A stretch of 37,513 bases of DNA from assembly GCA_964539665.1 (NCBI GenBank), contig CAZIKB010000060.1:1-37513 (forward strand). Reading direction: 5' to 3'. Each line of letters begins with the position of its first letter. Position 1 is the first letter of the stretch. Origin of the DNA: CAZIKB01 sp964539665 (lineage in GTDB: Bacteria; Zhuqueibacterota; Zhuqueibacteria; Oceanimicrobiales; Oceanimicrobiaceae). The notes beneath the pieces are model-generated. The model searched no databases, was not told the DNA's origin, and was given only the letters and a program-made list of their open reading frames with translations. Both the position numbers and the translations under genes were made by a program. This document shows, in pieces, positions 1 through 5,609 of this stretch.

Positions 1-46
1 TTATGTCTTTTAATTTACAATTAGTTAAATGGTTTTCGATCAAACA

Positions 47-787
47 CTAATTAGGTACTTTATCGCTTAAAAAAAACATCTCGAGCGGCACACTGAAAGC
101 AAACTCATTCCATGTGTTTTCAAGTAGAATTGTGGCGGCAGAAATGTCCGATGTCCGAACAACTAAATATCGATTTGCTTTCGCTGATAGTTTAAATATC
201 ATTGGGACGCTTCCAGTAGATTTACCGTCAACAACATGAATACGGTAATCTTCAATAACACCGATGATTCGTCCTTGATATTTTTGTGATTCATAGTCAA
301 AGCTGAGTTCTTGACCCATTGGAAATAAATACCCTTTACCAGATCGGTTTTTTTGTATTCTGGCCAATAGTTCTTCATTTATGATGAACGCAGATGAGTC
401 ACTGGAGAAATCTTTTAAAAAAAATCGACCTTCAATAAGATTAAAATGTAAGGTCCCAAAAAAATCATAATCGACAAAGGAAATATAAGCTTCAGTTCCT
501 TGGCTTTCAACTTCGTCCATAAGAACAACGCTCACTTTCGAAGCAGACTTTGTTGGAATATCAGATAACGCTGAGACTTGAACGATGTTGGCATCGCGCA
601 TAATCGCTTTCTTGAAATATTCTATCTGGTCCCGATCTGAATCTGCTGTTATGGGTACAACAATGACGTCTGACCAATCCCCAGCTTGGTTGAAGACAAA
701 ATCTCCAGTGAGTTTTTCACAGCTAATATTCAAAGTGACAATCACGAGAAAGACAAGAAATATCGAAGTTCTTATAAATCGCTTCAT
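47..787 (-). CDS. putative lipoprotein consisting of a stand-alone MacB-like periplasmic domain
   Basis: 246 residues. The start is the second ATG: the first in-frame ATG (at 799) lies inside the sequence that forms a GGAGGG ribosome-binding site 5 bases upstream of the second. Residues 1-22 form a hydrophobic signal segment ending in LNISC, a weak lipobox with Leu at -4, so lipid anchoring at Cys23 is likely but not certain. The mature part resembles the periplasmic core domain of MacB/FtsX-type ABC permeases: a 'VDYDFFGTLHFNLIEGRFF' stretch, then 'SSAFIINEELL', then 'GRIIGVIEDYRIH', then a 'YLVVRTSDISA' strand near the end. In permeases this domain sits between transmembrane helices; here there are none and no ATPase is nearby. 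The gene follows the degenerate attC site at 821-949 in its reading direction, so it may be a captured cassette gene. The family match is by motif recognition only. Confidence 0.6.
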   Translation of the reverse strand: MKRFIRTSIFLVFLVIVTLNISCEKLTGDFVFNQAGDWSDVIVVPITADSDRDQIEYFKKAIMRDANIVQVSALSDIPTKSASKVSVVLMDEVESQGTEAYISFVDYDFFGTLHFNLIEGRFFLKDFSSDSSAFIINEELLARIQKNRSGKGYLFPMGQELSFDYESQKYQGRIIGVIEDYRIHVVDGKSTGSVPMIFKLSAKANRYLVVRTSDISAATILLENTWNEFAFSVPLEMFFLSDKVPN

Positions 788-820
788 TGTTCCCTCCATA
801 AACTAACTTTTTAACTATGC

Positions 821-949
821 ACCTAATGAGTTTTTCTGCCGTTGTGGGTTTCAAGGCACTTGAATTGATAATCAGAAAATACTTCGGAAATGCTCAAAAC
901 TCTAAATTCACGCAAAAGCCCCGCAATCGGCTGAAAAAAAATGTTAGGA
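821..949 (-). repeat. attC-like recombination site (attC-B), imperfect 129-bp palindrome
   Basis: The outer arms pair as a long imperfect palindrome. The plus-strand left arm CCTAATGAGTTTTTCTGCCG pairs with the reverse complement of the right arm, CCTAACATTTTTTTTCAGCC, with two unpaired extra bases on the right arm, as expected for the extrahelical bases of an attC R''-L'' arm. Read on the minus strand, R'' is TCCTAAC (943-949) and the stop codon TAA of the preceding gene lies inside it. R' is ATTAGGT (821-827), in which the normally invariant G of GTTRRRY is replaced by A, so this boundary may be inactive. Its length equals that of the site at 2350-2478, and both share GGGTTTCAAGGCACT in the left half. 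Confidence 0.72.
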
Positions 950-1354
950 ACTAAAAGAATCAATGACGACTAAATCAGTGACATATAAAATCTCTTGAAT
1001 CAACTTTTCGTCAATTTTTGACAGAACCAAATCAAGTTTCTTCAGATGATTTAGAATTTGAGGTATATATTCAAAAAGATTAGACAATTCTTCATATTCA
1101 ACGATTAAACCATCAATTTCCAACAACAACTCTCTGGTCACAAATGAATCGAGTTCAAGTATTCTTTGTAGTAAATTTTTGTCTGTTGTGACGGTATCAT
1201 TTTGAATATCTCTATTTTCCAAAAAGTGAAACAGAATTAATTTTGCTCTAATAGGAACAAAATCTGGCGTTTTTTGGCCATCAATGTAGGAAACTACTTT
1301 CCCGTTCTCAATTTTAAAATCTATGTTTGCGTAACAATTGTTAATAGTATTCAT
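944..1354 (-). CDS. hypothetical cassette protein, small helical partner of the nuclease gene
   Basis: 136 residues, not recognised. The N-terminal ~30 residues look like a small beta unit (IDFKIENGKVVSYIDG); the rest is predicted mainly alpha-helical with regularly spaced Leu/Ile and many acidic residues (ELLLEIDGLIVEYEELSNLFEYI). There is no signal peptide or membrane segment. It starts 8 bases after the stop of the nuclease gene at 1363-2340 and is surely co-transcribed with it. No clear Shine-Dalgarno is visible, which suggests translational coupling. The TAA stop lies inside the R'' core of the attC-like site at 821-949, so the gene fills the cassette to its edge. A role as immunity protein, antitoxin or accessory subunit of the nuclease is a guess from position only. 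Confidence 0.7.
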   Translation of the reverse strand: MNTINNCYANIDFKIENGKVVSYIDGQKTPDFVPIRAKLILFHFLENRDIQNDTVTTDKNLLQRILELDSFVTRELLLEIDGLIVEYEELSNLFEYIPQILNHLKKLDLVLSKIDEKLIQEILYVTDLVVIDSFSS

Positions 1355-1362
1355 AATCTATA

Positions 1363-2340
1363 TTAGGTGATTGTTTCCAATCTGAAAAGTAGATCGCTAG
1401 CATTCTTTATCACAAATCTTGCGACATCTTCACCAGACAGCAAATCGATAGGACAACTATTAAGTTCGTTTGAAATCTCTTGTATTTTGTTTTCTAATAC
1501 TTCTGTTCTTTGGGCTGTAGTAATAATCATACCGGCCGTGGCTTTATATTTCTTGATACCTGTTTTAACTTGCTCAACGGCTTTCAAATCGTAATGCTCT
1601 CCATCAAAGGATTTTACTTGAACTACAATTCTGTTTTCAAAATCCAAGTTTCCAATTGATGATTGCATTGTAATGATAAGGTCAGCACCATAATCTGTCC
1701 CCCAGCCAAAACCATTTTCATTTACATCAATTACACCAGGAATTCTTCTAAACACCTTTGCCAGAAAACGCTCCAAGCTTTTACTTCTATGCATCTCATG
1801 GATAAGCCCGGTTATCTCTTTCAGGTACTTGTTAGTTTTTTCTTTTAGGTGGAATTCTTCCTTGGTTTCTAAAACCCTAAGGTTCACTCTATTATGTTTC
1901 AGGTTTTCTATGGATTCAAGAAAATCATCATCTTTGTAGATTCTATGATATCTTTGTCTTGGATTCAGATTTACTGAGGGTAAAATATTTGGGTCTCTTC
2001 TTTCGAATTCGACAATAGTATTTACATCAATTTCAAAACAATGTCTGAAGTCTTGCCCCCAATCGCATTCTAAACCATCATCGAAATCATATTCGGTCAT
2101 TACTTGTGCGGCAATACATTTTCCCCATACAGGTGTGTTTATATGAACAATCCAATCCCCCTTTTTTATCTGCAGAAGGAATAATTGCTTAGAGTGCCAA
2201 TCAGACCAGTTATCCTTTAGCTTCAAATTGTGCTCATCTTTTTGAGACCAGCCAAATCGGGATTTTCCATTCTTCACGGATTGGTAAACTAATTCTCTGG
2301 CTTTTGTATCATCTGCTTTATTAAATGCCCATATTGTCAT
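1363..2340 (-). CDS. PUA/EVE-like plus Mrr-like (PD-(D/E)XK) restriction endonuclease, candidate modification-dependent enzyme
   Basis: 325 residues starting at the ATG at 2340 (MTIWAFNKADD); the longer open frame to 2436 runs through the attC-like palindrome and is not coding. The N-terminal ~130 residues look like an EVE/PUA-type beta-barrel: 'KKGDWIVHIN', 'WGKCIAAQV', 'RHCFEIDVNTIVEFER'. Such barrels read modified bases in several type IV restriction systems. The C-terminal half is an Mrr-like nuclease: Glu190 in the first helix, the GWGTDYGAD loop with Asp216 and Asp220, and a QVK triad (Gln241, Lys243) after a beta strand, followed by 'AGMIITTAQ'. This gives the usual E..D..QxK catalytic set. 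It is the first gene of the cassette and is followed by the 136-residue gene. DNA cleavage, probably of modified phage DNA, is inferred; the target is unknown. Confidence 0.78.
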   Translation of the reverse strand: MTIWAFNKADDTKARELVYQSVKNGKSRFGWSQKDEHNLKLKDNWSDWHSKQLFLLQIKKGDWIVHINTPVWGKCIAAQVMTEYDFDDGLECDWGQDFRHCFEIDVNTIVEFERRDPNILPSVNLNPRQRYHRIYKDDDFLESIENLKHNRVNLRVLETKEEFHLKEKTNKYLKEITGLIHEMHRSKSLERFLAKVFRRIPGVIDVNENGFGWGTDYGADLIITMQSSIGNLDFENRIVVQVKSFDGEHYDLKAVEQVKTGIKKYKATAGMIITTAQRTEVLENKIQEISNELNSCPIDLLSGEDVARFVIKNASDLLFRLETIT

Positions 2341-2349
2341 TTTTCGTTC

Positions 2350-2478
2350 TCCTAACAAAGTGCTCAGTAGTGCAAGGGTTTCAAGGCACTCGGCATCGAA
2401 CTTCAAAAAAACTTTGAAGGAGCATTGAACCAACACTTCAACTCCACTCCTTGCATCTACTGAAGCAACATGTTATGT
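2350..2478 (-). repeat. attC-like recombination site (attC-A), imperfect 129-bp palindrome
   Basis: The plus-strand left arm TAACAAAGTGCTCAGTAG plus TGCAAGG matches the reverse complement of the right arm, TAACATGTTGCTTCAGTAG plus ATGCAAGG, with two extra bases (T and A) on the right arm. These correspond to the extrahelical bases that set attC orientation and place the recombining end on the minus strand at R' GTTAGGA (2356-2350). R'' is ACATAAC (2478-2472), one base off RYYYAAC, and contains the TAA stop of the gene at 2473-3285. The next gene starts only 15 bases past the G^TT crossover point, as in integron cassettes. Internally it shares GGGTTTCAAGGCACT and a related ACTT-containing stretch with the site at 821-949. 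The layout resembles VCR-type long attC sites. Confidence 0.82.
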
Positions 2479-3285
2479 GAAATTATTCGATAGTAATTTG
2501 TTGCTCAAATTCCGTCGAACTTGATTGTTTCTCAGCCAATTTGGTGCACTTTCTGTATGTGCCAAAAAAGAGTGTTCATATATAAGATACTCAATATATT
2601 CAATCGATATGTTCAAAGCGTCAGAAATCACACCGCTTCTGTGGTTGACTTCCATTATTGGTCCACCTAAATCAAGTAAGAAAGAAAATGGAGATTTATA
2701 TTGGTCTTGCCGAAAAAGTGGAGGCTCCCGACCTGTAATTTTTTGATAACCGTCTTTATCTTTGTGTTCCGTTCTTATCTTCTTTATTGCTTCCCAAGAG
2801 GGATTACCCTTTATAATGAGATAATCTTCACCAATACTATGAATAAGCTTTCTAAGACTGTATCTACTTTCATGATATATTTGAAACTGTTTCGAGATTT
2901 TATCATCATAGAATTTTTGTTTCTTAGGATTTTTTTCCATCAAATACAATGCTATATCATCAAAAAATCTATTGCAAAAATAAAAGAACTCCATCCATTC
3001 AGTCACGAACTGTTTCAATAATCTTCTGCGCCTACCAATTCGAATTATAACACGCGATAATGATAAAACAAGAATGATGCTCAAAAAGAGTCCTAAATAG
3101 GCATAGATGGGCAAGGTAACTTCTTTCGAAAGAAATGGCATTACTTGAGATTTATACCCAAACAAATACCGAGCACTAAGAGTCAATATGGCAAGCCCGA
3201 CAAAAATTGTTATCCGCTTAAAAAGTGACCATTTACGCAACTTTTCAAGTATTTCGGGGAATAATTTTTCGATATATTTAAGCAT
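2473..3285 (-). CDS. hypothetical two-TM membrane protein with large cytoplasmic domain, cassette-associated
   Basis: 270 residues from the ATG at 3285, preceded by AGGAA about 8 bases upstream; a longer TTG-initiated version adds 7 residues. Residues ~22-42 (RITIFVGLAILTLSARYLF) and ~56-80 (YAYLGLFLSIILVLSLSRVII) are hydrophobic helices, followed by an Arg-rich stop-transfer (IGRRRR) that suggests the rest is cytoplasmic. The remaining ~180 residues are helical, rich in aromatic and charged residues, with no motif I recognise. The stop codon TAA coincides with the R'' core of the attC-like site at 2350-2478, so this gene is the body of a cassette whose upstream border is not visible. Membrane-anchored effectors of this shape occur in phage-defence cassettes, but nothing in the sequence proves that role. 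Confidence 0.7.
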   Translation of the reverse strand: MLKYIEKLFPEILEKLRKWSLFKRITIFVGLAILTLSARYLFGYKSQVMPFLSKEVTLPIYAYLGLFLSIILVLSLSRVIIRIGRRRRLLKQFVTEWMEFFYFCNRFFDDIALYLMEKNPKKQKFYDDKISKQFQIYHESRYSLRKLIHSIGEDYLIIKGNPSWEAIKKIRTEHKDKDGYQKITGREPPLFRQDQYKSPFSFLLDLGGPIMEVNHRSGVISDALNISIEYIEYLIYEHSFLAHTESAPNWLRNNQVRRNLSNKLLSNNFT

Positions 3286-3575
3286 TAGGCAATTTCCTGC
3301 CGTCAATGAGATTTAGATTTGGTACTAAACCAAGCTTTAACCAATAACCAGTGATTGTACAGTTTCTGTAAAAGATGCAATATGTAAGGAAAAACAGAAA
3401 CTGGATAACACCACTTCTGCATTTCACTCAGCCACAGAGGCTGGGTGGAACGCAGTAAGTAACTTATTATTTTGGTATAACAGTAATATATTTAATGTGC
3501 TATCAATAAATAACAAAAATATTACATTTTGTCATAGGGTAAGTAAAAAAGTAAACATTCACTAACTCATATTAG
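3286..3575. other. intergenic stretch with a 10-bp perfect inverted repeat
   Basis: No gene is visible. CAGTTTCTGT at 3360-3369 is exactly inverted as ACAGAAACTG at 3394-3403 with a 24-base loop. It lies beyond the 3' end of the transporter gene and before the membrane-protein gene in the minus direction. There is no poly-T tail, so a terminator is only possible. A smaller hairpin (CAGCC/GGCTG) occurs near 3430. I could not identify an attC or attI partner that would close the cassette on this side. Confidence 0.5.
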
Positions 3576-5132
3576 CTAATGTGCCTCCATCCCTGCATGT
3601 TGTGCCCACTCAGGAAAAACGCCGGGATCAATAGAGAATACAACCGTTCCGATAAGGTAAAACAAAACTGTGATTATGATGATACCAATAATGTTGAGAA
3701 ATATGCCAACCCGCGCCATTTCTGAAATTCTGATTCGTCCGCTTCCGAAAACAATTGCATTGGGTGGAGTTGCAACTGGCATCATAAAAGCGCAAGACGC
3801 GGAAATAGTTGCCGGAATCATTAGCAACAGGGGATTGGTTTTCATCGCTATCGCAACCGAGGCTAAAATTGGCAGAATCATTTCCGTTGTCGCTGTGTTT
3901 GATGTAAGTTCTGTTAAAAATGTTATACCGAAACAGATAATAATAATCATAATAATGGGCGGCATTCCAGCAAGGCCGCTAAATTTATTCCCAATGAATC
4001 CTGAAAGTCCCGTAACCTGAAATCCCTTTGCTAAAGCAAAACCGCCGCCGAAAAGCAGCACTATATTCCAGGGAAGCTTTTTGATAACATCTGGTCCCAT
4101 GATGGTTGAGTATTTTGTGCCTTGGGTTCGGGTCGGAATTAGGAACATAAGCATTGCCATAAATAGCGCAACAGTCGCATCATCAATCAGTGTGGGATGG
4201 GAAAGCAGTTGCGACCATCCTGGAATCGAGACAAATCCAATGACTAACTTTTTTCTGAAAACCCATAAAATTGCAGTCAGCGAAAAAATTATGAGTACAG
4301 ATTTTTCCTCAAAACTCATGGACCCTAATTCTTTGTACTCTTTGTTTACAATAGACCTGTCAACAGTCAGGTTTGATGGCACCCGAAAAAATATCCTGGT
4401 GAGTATTAACCAGACTACGACTATCATAACCGCAGCTATCGGCAAACCCATTATAAACCATGTACCGAATGCCACTGGATCTGCTTGTGGGAAGGTTATC
4501 TGAAAAATCCTTGCAAATGAAAGATTTGGAGGAGTTCCGACTAAAGTAGCTATACCGCCCACGGAACATCCATAGGCGATGCCAAGCATTAAAGATGTTG
4601 TAAATTTACGTGTTTCTGCAATATCAAAATTCTCCTCCATTTTCAAGACAATGGCGAGACCAATTGGAACCATCATGATAGCTGTAGCTGTATTTGATAT
4701 CCACATAGATAAAAATGCTGAAGCTATCATAAATCCTAAGACAATTTTGTGAGGTCCTCCGCCAATAAATCGTATGATAAAGAGAGCTATCCGTCTATGG
4801 AGGTTCCACTTTTCCATCGTCAGAGCAATCATGAATCCACCAATAAAAAGAAAAATAGTACTGTTGAAATATATTGGAGCAGTGTCGTTGCTTTTCATGA
4901 TACCCAATAATGGATAAAGGAGCATTGGCAGCAGAGCGGTAGCAAACAAGGGGATAGCATCCGTTATCCACCATACAGCCATGAGAATTGCCACCGCGGC
5001 CATGCTGGTTAAAACAGGTTTTTCCGGGTCAAAATTGAAGAACAGTAACACGATTAAGAACAGAGTCGGACCTAAAATCAGGCCTATCTTCTGCGTGGTA
5101 CTCTTTCTATGCTCTGATTTTTTTTCGTGCAA
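3576..5132 (-). CDS. DASS/SLC13-family sodium-coupled dicarboxylate or sulfate symporter
   Basis: 518 residues. It belongs to the divalent anion:Na+ symporter family (SLC13, INDY-type), inner-membrane importers of succinate, malate, fumarate, citrate or sulfate. Both family signature Ser-Asn-Thr motifs, which bind substrate carboxylate and help form the Na+ sites, are present at residues 146-148 (WISNTATAIMM) and 411-413 (ELTSNTATTEM). The paired prolines follow in GTPPN (199-203) and ATPPN (454-458). About eleven hydrophobic helices are visible, with a ~30-residue hydrophilic loop near 250-275. Translation starts at TTG, supported by AAGGAG located 7-8 bases upstream; no usable ATG exists nearby. 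The gene stands alone on the minus strand, so neighbours do not reveal the substrate; a dicarboxylate is the default guess. Confidence 0.92.
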   Translation of the reverse strand: MHEKKSEHRKSTTQKIGLILGPTLFLIVLLFFNFDPEKPVLTSMAAVAILMAVWWITDAIPLFATALLPMLLYPLLGIMKSNDTAPIYFNSTIFLFIGGFMIALTMEKWNLHRRIALFIIRFIGGGPHKIVLGFMIASAFLSMWISNTATAIMMVPIGLAIVLKMEENFDIAETRKFTTSLMLGIAYGCSVGGIATLVGTPPNLSFARIFQITFPQADPVAFGTWFIMGLPIAAVMIVVVWLILTRIFFRVPSNLTVDRSIVNKEYKELGSMSFEEKSVLIIFSLTAILWVFRKKLVIGFVSIPGWSQLLSHPTLIDDATVALFMAMLMFLIPTRTQGTKYSTIMGPDVIKKLPWNIVLLFGGGFALAKGFQVTGLSGFIGNKFSGLAGMPPIIMIIIICFGITFLTELTSNTATTEMILPILASVAIAMKTNPLLLMIPATISASCAFMMPVATPPNAIVFGSGRIRISEMARVGIFLNIIGIIIITVLFYLIGTVVFSIDPGVFPEWAQHAGMEAH

Positions 5133-5291
5133 TAAAAATCTCCTTTATCCATCGTAAGCCAGACAACGATTTGCATCTCAGCAGCGGAAGGTTACAGTAC
5201 ACCGACAATCGATATTTTTATAATATATTATGTGATGTAACAAAGGTAATTTATTTTAATTGCAGCACTTACGTTCTCTGCATATGCCTAT

Positions 5292-5320
5292 AAAGTTCCC
5301 CTTTTGCTAAAAGGGACTTT
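5292..5320. repeat. small palindromic hairpin element
   Basis: AAAGTTCCCCTTTT and AAAAGGGACTTT face each other around GCT, a strong near-perfect hairpin. It lacks a following T-run on either strand, so it looks more like a dispersed intergenic palindrome than an intrinsic terminator. Copy number elsewhere in the genome cannot be seen here. Confidence 0.5.
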
Positions 5321-5564
5321 CCTTAAGTTGACGCCAATGCGATGCAGGCGGGATTGGTGAATCCATGTTTATTATTGTGAAAGATACGAAATCAACTTTT
5401 GAAAGGCAACTGCAAAATCATGAAGCTTTAAGTGAATATTATCCGACAAAAATTCATTGTATTTAAGAGTAATAATCATTATAATTCTACGTTGAGCAGG
5501 TATGTGGCCATGTAAGTTGGACTGGTTATATTAGATTTCATCAAATAGAATTAGAATATATTCG

Positions 5565-5602
5565 GGTGAATAGTTTGAGTTTGAATCATTTTCTAACCTT
5601 TC
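5565..5602 (+). repeat. 38-bp leader repeat, copy A (upstream of first Asp-box gene)
   Basis: It begins GGTGAATAGTTTGAGTTTG and ends CTAACCTTTC, eight bases before the first start codon. An exact copy lies at 8338-8375 in the same position before the second paralogue. Conservation that is perfect here and weaker further upstream marks the leader as part of the duplicated unit, perhaps with a regulatory role. Confidence 0.8.
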
Positions 5603-5609
5603 AATAGCG

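Larger units (their letters stand above)
5133..5609. other. 477-bp intergenic region between divergent transporter and Asp-box genes
   Basis: This region must hold the promoters of both divergent genes, but no convincing -35/-10 pair stands out. It contains the palindromic element at 5292-5320 and, at its right end, a 38-bp leader (5565-5602) repeated exactly upstream of the second Asp-box gene. The rest is AT-rich and I see no small coding sequence. Confidence 0.6.

Noticed and set aside
585..806. Open frame on the plus strand opposite the lipoprotein gene
   Set aside because: Fully antisense to a gene with a clear ribosome-binding site and signal peptide; composition looks random.
2341..2436. 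N-terminal extension of the nuclease gene by 32 residues
   Set aside because: It translates the attC palindrome; the internal ATG at 2340 gives the natural PUA/EVE-like N-terminus and sits just past the crossover point as cassette genes do.
3360..3403. Inverted repeat considered as a third attC or an attI site
   Set aside because: No RYYYAAC/GTTRRRY pair flanks it, arm length and loop do not match the two sites at 821 and 2350, and the shared internal block is missing.
3670..4503. Two open frames of 116 and 140 codons on the plus strand
   Set aside because: Shadows of the DASS transporter; their translations follow the reverse complement of its hydrophobic helices.
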